From NCBI RefSeq assembly GCF_000003815.2, contig NC_049992.1:7556279-7620278 (forward strand): a DNA stretch of 64,000 nt. Reading direction: 5' to 3'. This DNA comes from Branchiostoma floridae. Its lineage: Eukaryota > Chordata > Leptocardii > Amphioxiformes > Branchiostomatidae. Of the stretch, positions 1 through 12,600 are shown piece after piece. The notes beneath the pieces were generated by a model. The model saw only the letters and a program-made list of their open reading frames with translations. It did not search any database and was not told where the DNA came from. A program made the position numbers and the translations under genes. Numbering within the stretch: position 1 is the stretch's first letter; each line of letters opens with the position of its first letter.

Positions 1-678
1 TACTTAAAATAACCAGCAGACAACAAAAGCTCTAGAGACGGAGTGTGACCCTTGACATAACCGTCAAGTTTTGAGTTTCAACTGACCAGATATTTAAAAA
101 CCTCGTTCATAAAAACAAAGAAAACAACAATAAAAAAACACAACTGCGAGCGTTTACAGCAAATCAATCAACCACACATACCTTGATGAACAGCTATTAA
201 GTCCGAGTCCTGGATACTAGGGAATGTTTTCAAACGCTCAAATCAACCGAAACGAAATCTTTTTCCGGTTGAGAGAGATAGAGGGGGAGGGGGGCGTCGT
301 TAACGTCAAATCTTACGAGATTTCTAAAGCTAAACCGGTTGAGTTTGATCTGAGCTATAAGAACGACATCCTGGCTGTTACGTCACAGGTTTGAGTAGAC
401 AGGAATTGCTGGGGAGTTCGTCAGTTTGTTGTCATGACCAAATCAGGAAGTGGGTGCCCAGCCCTGCCCTCCCCACATACAAACATGACGACAGAAACCG
501 CAAAGTGTCGCCTGATCCTGACCCGTGCGCTATTCACTCGCTTCTCCCGCTAGCACGTTACGTCATTTCCGGATAAACAACTTCGGTATCAAGTGCGACA
601 GCTCTTAAAGACACGTACGCACCACGCATACGTGTTGGGGTGGGAATTGTGAGGTAAAAAGTGGAGATTTAGGCCTAC
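1..678. other. Left flank, no supported gene
   Basis: I see no convincing coding exon here. The stretch contains AT-rich tracts and a purine-rich run near 268-295. Open frames in it are short and lack flanking splice signals or recognisable motifs. Confidence 0.4.
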
Positions 679-747
679 CTTTTCTGTAACTATTCCCGGG
701 TGCGGTTGGACGACTTCGGCCATTTTCTGCTGTTTCCGTCCCGTCAT
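679..747 (-). CDS. Possible first coding exon of a leftward gene
   Basis: On the minus strand an ATG at 747 opens 23 codons ending exactly at a GTAGGC donor-like site (phase 0). A second ATG at 723 has a good context (AAAATGG) and begins MAEVVQPHPGIVTEK. The stretch lies about 850 bp upstream of the TPR gene and faces away from it, as expected for a divergent pair. No family is recognised and no downstream exon is seen before the window edge. A chance open frame is a real alternative. Confidence 0.25.
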
Positions 748-1597
748 GCAGCAGGGTCGACCTTTGACCCAATTGGATGTAAACACACCAGCTTCGGAAG
801 TCACGTGCGGTTTCGCGCGCTTTTTTAATCCCCCCCCCCCCAAAAAAGAGACAATGAAATAAAACTGAAATCCTCTAATTTGTAGAGGACTATTATCCTG
901 ATCTGATTCGAGGAAATGTTTGCTATGTATCGTCTGGGTTTCTGTACATGTATTTAGTGCTGCCACTGCCACTGACAAGCTACTTCAGTACAGACATGGA
1001 TCACTAGCGTCACCTATCTATAGCCTTCATCACTGCAGTTCTAGGAACTCATTTGATTTTCCTTACTACGTATACCCCAGCTCTGATACTATTCAGAAAA
1101 TAAATTCAGACTGTAAAACAAGTCAACTAAACAGCAGAACCCGAATGATTAATCCGTTGCACAAACTTGGTAATGCAAAAACTATCCATATAACTCGTTA
1201 TATTAACTGTGCAATGACTATGCAATTAAACCAGCCACTAGTATATGAAATATAACATATACAACTTTATGCGGTCTATGTTATGAAACTTTAGTAATAA
1301 GAACGCAATTCGGGTTGTTTCATGTCCGCAAGGTGTTTACTGAACAAAATCCATTGAACCATGGAATCAGTTAGGACTTCTATTTTACCGCCTAAGGCAT
1401 GTGCATCACGGCTTCTCTTTGTACACACAACACTGACATTATTCAAATATGACCCCGGGTTAGCGTGGGTCTACGTCATTGGAATTCCCCGGTGAAGGTA
1501 ACGCTACTAAAGAGCATACTGAAAAAATCTCTTTTCGTGGCGACTAGTTTGAACTCAAATCAGGAGAAATTCGTCACAGACATAATAAAAAGGCAAT
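748..1597. other. Region upstream of the TPR gene
   Basis: No gene is supported. A CACGTG E-box core lies near 801-806 and a poly-C run at about 830-841. The last bases before the TPR start codon are A/T-rich. This may hold the promoter of the TPR gene and perhaps of a divergent gene, but no core promoter element is certain. Confidence 0.3.
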
Positions 1598-2452
1598 ATG
1601 GCAAGAAGCCTGGCAGAGAAACATCAGGAGTTAGAAACCCTGCTAGAAGCGACGGGAGAAAGTCTTGAGGTAGGGTACGGAAGAGCTATGAGGAACGCCA
1701 TCGCTGAAAATGACACCTGCATGGAGGTGGAGACTCTAAAATGTCTAGGAGACCTTCATCTTGAGAAAGGACAATTAGTCAAAGACTTGAAGGAGTTCAA
1801 GACGGCTTCTACCTTTTACTCAGCTGCCCTACTTCGTTGTAAAGATCCGGATCTAGAACAAGCGATACAAGATCGTACAGCCTTCATGGGAAAACTCGCC
1901 GAAATACTACAACATAAGGACAGCCGAAGTCATAATGTGAACAAGGAGCGGCAGGATACCTTAAGGACAAGTGCCAACGACGTCTTGAGGGTTGCCGAGG
2001 TTTGCCACCAATTGAGTATGGCTCGTTTTGAGGGTTTAAGCGGAATGTATGTCTTGGAAGAGGGTTATACGAAAGCGTTAATACGAGCTATTGCAACAGG
2101 AGATAGGCTACTGGAGATAGAGTTGGTGAAAAATCTGGGAGATTTGTACCTTGAGACAGGGAAGGCATGTGCGGATGAATCCTTGCTGTCCAAAGCGATA
2201 GCGATGTACAACAATGCCAGGGCAAGGTGTGGCGACACAGACGGGAAAGAGGCTCTAACTCACCGTGTTAAGTACACAGAAAGAGTCAAGAGCACAGCGA
2301 TAAGGGTACGTAATGATAACTTGAAGATTTGTGGTATAATTCTCAGTAATCCTGATATTCAAGATAAGGGGAAGACGAGGATGTCTTTATCTGAAATTTT
2401 CCGAAATGTTCTCAAGAGTAACCATGCATAAATCTTTTGTTATCAATAAGTG

Positions 2453-2900
2453 AAAGTTTATTTGCAAGTTCTTGCCCGAAGGCTAATTGCGACATGAAAC
2501 ATACAGAGAATAAAGTAAACATACGTAAAATAAAATACTTTGGTATAGATAACAATGGTGACAAGTGTAAACAAGTGACTATTCTATCAATGATATGGAG
2601 TGCTGAGAGCTACAATCTACGCATTTGGGGTTTGACTTCTTTTCTGGAAGCAGTGGAAGACGAAGTACCCCACTTTTTCTATGATGAGTGTGACGTTAAC
2701 AGCGTTATAGTTTTGTTTTCGTCAGTAAGCGTTTGGAAATTTTTGTGTGTTTTGCATGCCTCTTCAAATAACTCCTTTCTTTCCTGGTCATTAGAGAGGC
2801 AGTTAGAAATAAAATGTATTTCGTCTTCCACCGGTTTTGCAATACAATGGTTACAGGTTCTTTCGCCCACAGGTAGCTTCTTTATATATCTAGATCCACT
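2453..2900 (-). mobile_element. 3' tail of a non-LTR retrotransposon (CR1-like)
   Basis: Inside intron 1 of the TPR gene, the minus strand encodes a zinc-knuckle-like C-terminus: RTCNHCIAKPVEDEIHF followed by Cys. This C-x2-C...H-x(3-4)-C pattern after the reverse transcriptase is common in CR1-like LINEs. The end of the element carries the hairpin-like tail containing TGCCCGAAGGCTAATTGC, shared with tails near 10.1, 32.9, 42.2 and 46.0 kb. It is 5'-truncated, with no reverse transcriptase left. Confidence 0.7.
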
Positions 2901-3272
2901 ATAATACTAAGTACACTACACTATTTCCTGTCGTGTTATATAAAATCTATAATGTGAAACACTAAGAACGTTAACATTTCTCTTCCTTTTTGAATAATGG
3001 GAAAGGATGATCATTATTTATTCATTACAATCGCAATTTGAAACATTGTTTCTGTACGTCATTGGATAATATCAAAATTAAATGTAATCTAATCTACTGT
3101 ACAAAAGTTAGAACGTTACAGATGTTTCTATGTCATCCAGCATTATTCGTCAGTGAAATAAAACTGAAGTGGATTTTTCAGCAATCGGACTCATCAGGTT
3201 TTGATTTGATCAAAATATCACAACTCCTTGAAAAGGTCAGTGCATGACACAAATGGCTTTGTTGTTATTTTC

Positions 3273-3301
3273 ATGTTGTTGTTGTTGTTGTTGTTGTTGT
3301 A
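3273..3301 (+). repeat. (TTG)n microsatellite
   Basis: About nine TGT/TTG units lie just upstream of exon 2 of the TPR gene and form part of its pyrimidine/T-rich acceptor region. Confidence 0.9.
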
Positions 3302-3552
3302 ACGTTGCTAAGATGCGAAGAGGCAGCAACGTCTATGACCATGGTGCTGTGGATGCGGAGGAGAATCCTGATGGTACAGCTATTATGAGGTATGTTATAG
3401 GTAGTAATATAACGCATAATTGTCAAATCCATCATACTATAATTCAGACTTTCTTATTTCATTAAAAACCCTGAGCTCCTATTGGACTAACTTTCAACGT
3501 AATAAGAAATTCCAACTATCAGTACTCCGTGTACTTCCCAGTCTCCTGGTTT

Positions 3553-3880
3553 AAGCTAAGGGCACAGCCCGCCGTACGTGCAAATACGTGCTGTCTACGT
3601 GCCAAAACGTGGGCAATATTTTGGGATCCGTAAGTGGTAATTACTGCCTCCGTACGAACTCGTAGGGAATCCGACGGATTTTGGAGCACGCAGACACGCC
3701 GTAGAACTTTCACGTGCAGGCAAAACTTTGTGTGCCATCGGGCTGCGGATTGGTACGTGCCAGTACGGGCGACGCGCCTGCCCTGTACAGCCTGAACGTT
3801 TTCAGAAAGACGTAGCGGACGTGGCCTCCCATAAAAACGTACCGACAAATTGCACGTACGGCGGGTTGTGCCCTTAGCTT
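3553..3880. mobile_element. MITE, AAGCTAAGGGCACA family, copy 1
   Basis: The 328-bp element has terminal inverted repeats of about 28 bp: it begins AAGCTAAGGGCACAGCCC and ends with the reverse complement, GGGTTGTGCCCTTAGCTT. It sits in intron 2 of the TPR gene, 125 bp before exon 3. It has no coding capacity. The same family forms the composite element at 25101-27867. Confidence 0.85.
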
Positions 3881-4962
3881 TAGAGGTGAGCGGCCACCAG
3901 CTCTCAGTGCAGGGGGTCAGAAGATTGTGTAATGACAGGCTACCCAGTAGTCTGAACATCATTGGATGGATGAAATCATAAATATCGTGTCCTTTTATTC
4001 ACAAGGACCTACAGAGAACATCACCGACTTGGAGACCGGGCATTGCGGAAAGGGGCTGTCGACTTAGCGGAGCGACGATTTGCCTCTGCACTGAAGCTTG
4101 TCCATGGTGAGTTGCACTGATTATAGAGTAATGCAACTTGCGTCAAGACATAATTCTAATAGATAATGTATGTAACGTTATATATCATTTTTATGTAAGC
4201 CCAACAAGATTAAGCACGATGTACTATACGATGTACGAAGGGAGAAAAGAATGTGTAGAGGATCAATATGCTGTTGTTGCTGTGTCTTTGTTTTGTGAAA
4301 TGGCCGTTTTTAATGAAGTCAAATAGTTTAAGAAGAGCATTATTTTAAACTGAGGACAGGTAATGCGATAACCTTCGATAACTACTCTCGGTACTTCCTT
4401 GGACCTTTGACCTAGCTTCTTCTTAAAAGAGAGTCGAAATAATTGCCATCGGAAAGTGTGTTATACACTTGTGCGTTTTGATTTAACGTAGGCACGGGTT
4501 CTGCGCACTTGAACAAAGAGGCAGAGACTTTACAAAAGCTGGGAGATGTCTACCTGGAGCGAGGAAAGGTGACAAAGGACGGGGAAGACTTTACCAAAAG
4601 TGCTGCTCTGTATAACGCATCTATGGCAAGAACAGAAAACAGACAGTCCGCGAAAGATTTAATCTTCGCCATTAAACGTACAGAGGAATCTTTCTTACAA
4701 CATGTGATAGGCGTCTCCTGTGTGGCAAGTCCGTATGAACTGGACCTACGGCACAAGAGTGACCTAAAAGAAATGCGAGACAAGGTAAAACAACAGCTTG
4801 GCTTTATTGATGAGCAGCATGATCCTTTTAAGTACGAAGAGGACGACCCTGAAGTTAGGAAAGCCGAATCTGCTAGAGCTGTAGCCGTCAGAGCTCTCTT
4901 CCAGAAGACAGCTAAGGACAGAAGCACTTTTCTCGACAATCTCGTCTCTGAATGCATTACTG

Positions 4963-5780
4963 TAATGGGCCCACCACCATGTAGGTATGCAATCATAGGT
5001 TTGGGTTCACAGGCCACAGAGCTGGTTACTCTCTACTCAGACCTGGAGTTTGCGATTCTGCTTGAAGATGGGCGCGACTCCGAAGAAAACAAGATGTACT
5101 TCCGTATTCTCACTCACTTCTTGCACCTGAAAATCATCAATCTCGGAGAGACCATCCTTCCAGCCATGGCAATCAAATCACTCAATGACTTTTACTCCAA
5201 AGACCCTGAAGACAGTTAGTTCTACGACTCCATAACGACGCGCGGACTCGCCTTTGACGGTGCGATGCCCTGGGCGAGCCACACCCCTCTGGGTAGAAAG
5301 CAGACAGAAAACAAACCAGCGCTGGAACTTATACAGACTCCCAGCCAGTTGGCGAAGTTCCAGGAGTCGGATGCAGCCATGTCTGAAGAAGACCACTTGT
5401 CAGATGTTCTACGAAGCGTCTGTCACATAACAGGAGACAAAACTCTCGTTGAACAGTACCGTGTCGAAGTGATGGCAACCCTCAAAAGTAATGCGCTGCA
5501 TGCCAACATGGAATTGGCAAACAGAGAAGAGTTCAGGAACCCAGAGTTAGTGTCCACGCTACTGAACGTTAAAAAGGAGATCTATCGCTTCTCCCGATTG
5601 CTGTGCAGAACATAGCTTTGCGCTGTGGGGTTGGAACGTCCAGCGTGTGGGCAAGCATTGAAGAGCTGGAAGCTGGTGGGTACATAAGCAACCAAAACGC
5701 ACACCACATTGCAGTGCTGGTTGCTATCTCAGCGGAACTTAGACTGAGGACGTACATGGCTAACGGAGGTCAGAAAGAAA
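4963..5780 (+). other. GlnD/DUF294-like nucleotidyltransferase and helical partner domain
   Basis: Within exon 4 the segment from about 4963 reads PPPCRYAIIGLGSQ, then SDLEFAILLEDG. It matches the G-S-x(n)-S-D-x-D/E signature of the nucleotidyltransferase fold, with GS at 5004-5009 and D and E at 5040-5048. About 500 nt later comes SSVWASIEELEAGGYIS followed by AELRLRTYM. In family terms this resembles the helical domain after DUF294 and GlnD nucleotidyltransferases (a TWERIEAL...G.IS...LRLR pattern). The premature stop and the frameshift both fall inside this domain pair. Catalytic activity cannot be judged: the second acidic position is Glu, which occurs in some active members. Confidence 0.6.
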
Positions 5781-6093
5781 ACATGTCTGCATTGTTGCGT
5801 TTAAGTAGCAAAAAAGGTCATAGTAAGAAAACAGTCCCTGATCTAGAGAAGGTGTTTTATCTTCCTAATCAAAAGATGCTATACCGGTACTACTACTCCG
5901 CTCTGCCTCTTCGCAGAGCTTTGTCAGAGCTGCAAAAGGAAAACGCGTCGTTTTCACTGGCGTTCAGTCTGTTTGAAACGTCGGAAGGAACGAAAGGAGA
6001 AATGAAGATGAAGCTTTGTGATTTCATATCAGCAAAGGCACTATTTGAACGTGCGCTGGAGAGGAACCAGGCGATCCATGGTAACGGCAAAGG

Positions 6094-8848
6094 CCATCCT
6101 GACATTGCAGCGTGTTTTAGGAACCTTGGATGGGTCTGTTATAGCATGGGTGAGTACGGTGATGCAAGGGCCTTCCTCCAACAAGCACTGGACATGTATC
6201 ACCGAATACACGGGTCAACCCATCCCGCTATTGCTGCCTCCCTCAGAAGCCTGGGTGCTGTAGCTAGCTGCATGGGAGATTACAAACAAGCGGAAACGCT
6301 TTTCGAACAGGCACTGGAGACACTGAAGCTCCTGCATGGCGATAGTGCGGATCAGGAGGATATTTCTTCAGTTCTTCACAACCTGGGATCAACATGGGCT
6401 GACATGGGCAACAACAGGAAGGCAGTCAGCTTTTATGAAAAGTGTCTGGAGATTAGAAAAAGTCTACACGACTCGAAAACAGCACATCCTGACGTAGCGT
6501 CTGTGCTCAACAGCCTTGGCGCTGCTTGGAACAACCTTGGCGACTACAAAAAGGCGATTGACTTCTATAGACAAGCTCTTATCTTAAGGACGCTTACATA
6601 CGGAGGAGAAACGGTGCATCCGGATATTGTATCATCATTAGGCAACTTGGGTACAGCTTACCTTAACCTCAAGGATCACTCGAAAGCAATCGACTTGTTC
6701 GAGCAAGCTGTACAAATGAACAATCTGCTATATGGACAAGACCACGCACACCCAGAAACTGCCTCGTTAATTGACAATCTAGGCTCAGCCTGGAATAGCA
6801 TTGGTGCTCACAGAAAAGCCCTTAATATCTTCGAAAGAGCCCTACATATGAAACGACGAGTGTATGGAGATTTTGCGGTACATCCAGAGATCGCGACGTC
6901 ATTAGCAAATCTTGGTGAGGTCTGGAGTGATCTTGAAGATCACAGGAAAGCATTAAAGATGTATTCTCAGGCATTAGACATGTATAAAGCTGTATATGGA
7001 CAGGACACTGCACATCCCGGAATCGCGATTACGCTCAACCACTTTGGAGCCGCATGGAGGTGTCTTGGTTTTCCCAGAAAAGCTATTCATTTTTACGAAC
7101 AGGCTTTGCACATGAGGGAGAGGGTCTATGGTCAAAATGCCGCGCACCCAGACATTGCCACGTCACTCAACAATCTTGGGGAAGCTTGGAGTCAGCTTGG
7201 CGATCGCAGGAAAGCTCTCGCTTACATTGAACAGGCTTTGGATACAAGGAAACGTGTTTATGGGTACGATGTAGACCACCCTGACATTGCCGCGACATTC
7301 AACGACTTGGGGGTTGCTTGGAGCATCTTTGGTGATCCCATGAAAGTCATTGTCTTTTACGCACAAGCCTTGAACATGAGGAAACGTCTATATGGACACG
7401 ACAGGGATCATCCGGACATTGCCATGTCTCTCAGTAACTTGGGCACCGCGTGGAGTATTCTAGGCCAGGTTAGGAAAGCACTTCCCTTCTACAAGGATGC
7501 GCTAGACATGACGATACGTATATACGGAGATACGGCGCATTCGGATATTGCAGGATCGCTGAATAATATAGGTATAGCTTGGGTTAACCTCGGTCAATAC
7601 AGGAAAGCAATCAAATTCTTTGAAAGGGCAATTGCCATGAAGAAGCGGCTCTACAAAAACCGCAACGCATACCCGAAGATTGCAGTATCACTGAATAACC
7701 TTGGTGAAGCCTGGAGTGCGCTAGGTCATCACGGCAGGTCTCTTCTAATACATGAAAATGCTTTACACATGAGGAGATGTACTTACGGACGTGATACCCC
7801 CCACCCACATACGGCTACGTCATTGTACAACCTGGGAAAATCATGGAGTAACCTGGGTGATCACAGAAAAGCCATGATGTTCCACGAGCAAGCACTGAAT
7901 ATGAGAATTCGTATAACTGGAAATAATGAGAGCGCTTCGGACCCAGACATTGCTTCTTCGCTTGAAAGTATGGGTGTTGTGTTGAGTGATATTGGTGACT
8001 ACAGGAAAGCAATAAGCTTCTATGAGAGGGCTTTGAAAATGAGGAACAATGTGTACGGACACGATGCAATACACCCCGGGTTTGCTTCATTATACAACAA
8101 CCTAGGAACAGCATGGAGTCAGTTGGGACATCAGAGGAAAGCAGTTGATTTCCATGAACTTGCCTTGGACATCAGGAGACAAACATATGGCCAAGAGGGG
8201 GCTCACCCCGACATCGCTTCCTCACTCAATAACCTTGGTGCCGCTTGGTGCAATCTGGGTGACTACAGGAAGGCATTGAAGCTGTATGAAGAGGCACTTG
8301 ACATCAGAAGACGGGCGTATGGAACCAAGACAGCTCACCAAGACGTTATTCGGTCACTCGCCAACTTGGGTGCGACGTGGAACTACTTGGGTCGTCCTAA
8401 CAAAGCAATCCTCTGCTACGAAGAGGCGTTGGACATGAGCAGAGCCATTTTTAATGGCGGATTGGCACACCATCAAACAGCGTCTCTACTGCAGAAGCTT
8501 GGGACATCGTGGGGACTTATCGGTGATCACAGCAAGGCAATCAACTTCTTTGAAGAGTCTTTACAGATGCAGAAACGTTTGCGTGGAAACCATTCAGACC
8601 ATCCGGACGTTTGTCTGCTTCTGTCTAATCTAGGGGCGTCTTTGGCAGCTCGGGGTGACTACAGAAAAGCAACTGGCGTTCTACAAGAGGCATTGACGAC
8701 GATGCGCAAAGTCTATGGACACAACGCGGCCCATCCAGATATACTGAGGACGCTGAAGAACCTGAGTATAGCATGGAGAGACATGGGCGATCACGACAAG
8801 GCAGCTGCAATATCGCTACAGGCGGAGGAGATGCAAACTCGACTAAAA
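6094..8848 (+). repeat. Array of 21 TPR units of about 44 residues
   Basis: The intronless 3' part of the TPR gene repeats the pattern HPDIA..LNNLG.AW..LG then a D.RKAI.FYEQAL-like helix ending MRKRVYG. I count 21 successive units, nearly all 44 residues (132 nt), with one-residue length changes in a few. The consensus resembles kinesin light chain and nephrocystin-3 type TPRs. The whole array is open in one frame, so it has not decayed despite the lesions upstream. Confidence 0.9.
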
Positions 8849-8851
8849 TAA

Positions 8852-9227
8852 GAAGCAAAGTATGGATTCAGTAGTTTGATATTCATGTTAGCTCTGAAGC
8901 ATCAGTGTATACAGTCTGTATCATTTTTATCATTGTGATCATTATTAACATAAGCCTATAGAGTCTTTGCCATTATAGTGTCTTTATTTTGTACATATCA
9001 GATAAATCTACAATGTAAATACTTAAGGTAGTGATATTTTTTTATTTCCTTTGATGTTGTCATCAATCTTAACTCATGTCAATATTGGAAAAGAAAAAGT
9101 GAAACGGATGTTTGGTGTCCTGCTTTCATTGTATTCTCATAGTACTGAAACTGGAATCACTTTGAAAAATTGATTTGATCTATTACTGACTAGGTTTGCA
9201 ATTGTGAATATGACAACTATTTTCGTG
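8852..9227. other. Intergenic gap between convergent genes
   Basis: Only 376 bp separate the TPR stop codon from the GALNT stop codon on the other strand, so the two 3' ends must share this space. TTTATT at 9041-9046 gives an AATAAA signal on the minus strand for GALNT. No clear plus-strand AATAAA was seen. Confidence 0.5.
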
Positions 9228-9600
9228 TTATCCTGTTAAAGGTTGAAAGTTTTCGATGCGCCACCTCTGGCTGCCACTAGTACTGCAGTCCATCATACTC
9301 AACCCAGATACGGATCCGTCCAAACACCTGTCAGTTTGAGGGTGGTACAGCACTCCGGACTCCTGAAAAGAGATGATACATCTTGTATGTACGGTGGCCC
9401 AGAAGTAAAAAGTATTTTTTTCAAGTCTTTACCTTGTTGTCATTGTCATTTTCTGTGTGTGATTTCATTCCTGGGGGCAAGGGGGGAGGTGCTTTCATTT
9501 TTTGGAAAGACTCTATCATGCATCACCCCCTTGGCCTGACCTTGACATTGGGGTTAAAAATGCGCACAGAAAATGAACATACAGACGGAAAATAAAAATG

Positions 9601-9658
<58 letters not shown>

Positions 9659-12600
9659 TAGAAAATGAAAACACCCACAGCAAATGAAAATACACACAGA
9701 AAGAAAATCAAATTTGAATACAAAGCAAAAGATAGGAAAAACGTCTTTGTACTTCTGGGCCACCGTATGAATATCTATCTACTAGTAGTATATAGATTTA
9801 TTTAAGATAACAGGAAGGCCGGCTGATTTATCAGAAGCGACATTACAAACGACTGTGCAAAGCGCCCCTTGTCGTCTGCACATTACCTTGACAACCCATT
9901 TCTGCTCCTCAGACGGTCCGTCGTCACCGCGCACGTGTGTGCACTTTGCCGTGATGACGTCAGACCTATCCCATGATGCCTGCAGACAAAAGTCCCCACT
10001 GACGTCACGTATTTCCTGCGCATGCGTCACTTCCCAGTACTAGTGGGGAATGGAGTTCACCATTATGACAGTTACAATGGCAATGATTTTATTACATATT
10101 CCTGCCCAACATGGGCTAAATGCATCGAGTTTGACAACTTAAGTATACATGAAAGAGGTTACATCTGATATTACTAAATTCTACAGAGTCTCTTTTCTTT
10201 TTTTAAAACTTCTGTAAAAAAATTTACAAAGCTTTTCCAGCGCGTTGTACTCATTAGTCGACATAGTGTAGTTGAACATTTCGCATATTCATGATCTAGT
10301 TGTTGTGTACTTATGAGAGCTCTATGCATCTCTGTGTATAGTGGGCATTCTAAAAGAAAATGTACTTCATTCTCTACACATGTGTCGTTGCAAAATGCAC
10401 ACGTTTGGAGGAGACTGGTTGTGTCTTCCAACTTTAATTTAGAAAAACAGGTGCTTGATCTCCTCCAGATACTTTGTTTTCGCTCACCTCTTTATATTTT
10501 CTGTATCTCTTACATGATATTTTGCCACATGTCTATGTGATATCTATTTCAATTTACGGCACATATTTGCTGATTCTGCAGCAGCTTTGTACTATTTTTA
10601 GTCTGGTCGAAAACGATTTGAAACGGCCGAAAAGTGATGCGCGCGTGAATGCCATCCATATAAAGAAATGAACATGGCCTGAGCATACCTGGGTACCGCC
10701 CTTCCCGTGGCAGGGGAACACCCCTGCTGGCTCCTTCCCAGCCTTGATGACGTCCAGACACAGGCCCGTTTGTTCGTTGGAGATCTGCGGGGAAGACGTT
10801 ATGCATACAATAAACATAGGGTAAAAAACGAAATAAGTCATTTTATAATCAGATTTCAATTTGAATCTGCTTAAAGCCACATAGATAAAAGTCTAATTGG
10901 GGTTTGATTACTTTCATATCAATAATGACATGTACACAGTCGATCGTCATCATAGCCTACATATATACCTTTTCATACATACAAACATGTATTTGGGTTG
11001 TACTAATGAAACATTTTTTTTATGGGAGTGAAGGTAGCATGGTAATGAAGACTGCAAGTTACATGTAAGCTGCCTCACAATTCCAAGTGCGCATGTGCAT
11101 TCGTTATATATTGTAGTCTAGGTCAAAGTTCAAGATCCCTTGGCCTGTGAACAGATCCTTAACTGTTATCCGTTTCCCAACAGCCACCACTTCGGAAATG
11201 GTCGTAAGCAGGCTGAACACGCACGGCTGTATACAAGGCAATAATTTCAGAACACAGTTTTTCGGGTATGGGGATTTACATGGTTAAGGACCCCAAAGTG
11301 AGGTGGTTCGACGACTCAAAACCTATAGTAGGGTGCAGATACAATTCACAAGAATTTAGTATGTTGAAGTTGAGGGTACAAGCTACAAAATATCTGAAGA
11401 TGAGCATAGATTTGCCGGCTCGTTTTTCTATAACAGACACTTTGATTTGACCCCCAGCGGAGGTCATGGAACTGCAGGCGGCGAACAGGAAGTGCCGGTA
11501 ACATATCAAGGCGCAAATTCCCGCCGGCCGAAAAAGCGATGTAATCCAACTTATACAGTATGAACGCCGATGTATTCCTCTACTATTCACCACAGATTCC
11601 ACCTCGCTGTCGTGCACGGAAGAATAAATACGGCCTTTGCAAGTACCGCGATGCACTATTTTAACCCGAACTACTTTTGGGGACGGGGGTCGCGGATAAT
11701 TACTGTGTTATGAGACCTTAAGCCAACTTGACCTTGGATTTCTTTACGTTCATACAATAAAACTAGTCAAGATACAAAACCGTACCAAATTTTAGAGCAG
11801 AAATCCAAATGGTTCCTGAGATATGGCCAACTTTGCACTTTGGCGCCTAGCACAGGTGTCGGCACTGTACAAGGACTATCTGAGGGGCCGCCAATTGGTC
11901 TCATTATCTCAACAAACTTGATATTCTGGTTGACTTTTTCTGTTATAAGGAGCTTGCCAGACCACATTCTACCGTTCTGAGTGATTGGGGTTGGGGGTTT
12001 GTCTTTTTTAGGGCGGAAAAAGGGGGGGGGGGAGTCGAGCGGGCTTTAGACCGCACTAAGTCCTATACTTAAGCATAGGGAACGGTCTAGGCGGCCGTTG
12101 CCATGGTAACGGCGGGTCAGACGGTAACAAAAATGTTACAGTTCAAGTCAGCCGAGGTCAATTACCAACATATCGGTCAAATTTAATGTGCTTGTCCGTC
12201 CCTGGGGAATTCACGCTGTGGATGAAGGTCTCAGAACACAGTTTTTCGGGTATGGGGATTTACATGGTTAAGGACCCCAAAGTGAGGTGGTTCGACGACT
12301 CAAAACCTATAGTAGGGTGCAGATACAATTCACAAGAATTTAGTATGTTGAAGTTGAGGGTACAAGCTACAAAATATCTGAAGATGAGCATAGATTTGCC
12401 GGCTCGTTTTTCTATAACAGACACTTTGATTTGACCCCCAGCGGAGGTCATGGAACTGCAGGCGGCGAACAGGAAGTGCCGGTAACATATCAAGGCGCAA
12501 ATTCCCGCCGGCCGAAAAAGCGATGTAATCCAACTTATACAGTATGAACGCCGATGTATTCCTCTACTATTCACCACAGATTCCACCTCGCTGTCGTGCA

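Larger units (their letters stand above)
1598..8851 (+). pseudogene. Nucleotidyltransferase-TPR repeat protein, with stop and frameshift
   Basis: Four exons join in frame: 1598-2305, 3313-3389, 4006-4106 and 4492-8851, with GT-AG borders and matching phases 0, 2 and 1. Exon 1 starts at an ATG and holds two helical repeats of the type LGDLHLEKGQ...FYSAALLRC. Exons 3-4 continue with EHHRLGDRALRKGAVD and a third such repeat (LGDVYLERGK). A nucleotidyltransferase-like domain with GLGSQATELVTLYSDLEF follows, then a helical segment resembling the substrate-binding part of DUF294/GlnD proteins, then 21 TPRs. In-frame TAG at 5217-5219 interrupts the domain, and a frameshift near 5582-5596 moves the frame from 0 to 2. 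Without these the product would be about 1,750 residues. The rest of the frame is clean, so a recent lesion, a null allele or a sequencing error all fit. Function is unknown; TPR arrays usually bind proteins. Confidence 0.8.

Noticed and set aside
4492-5600. An intron hiding both the stop at 5217 and the frameshift near 5590
   Set aside because: The sequence between them is open in the upstream frame and reads as conserved protein, so removing it would delete domain sequence.
5569-8858. Numerous minus-strand frames across the TPR exon
   Set aside because: Short shadows of the conserved plus-strand repeats, and they do not share a repeat structure of their own.
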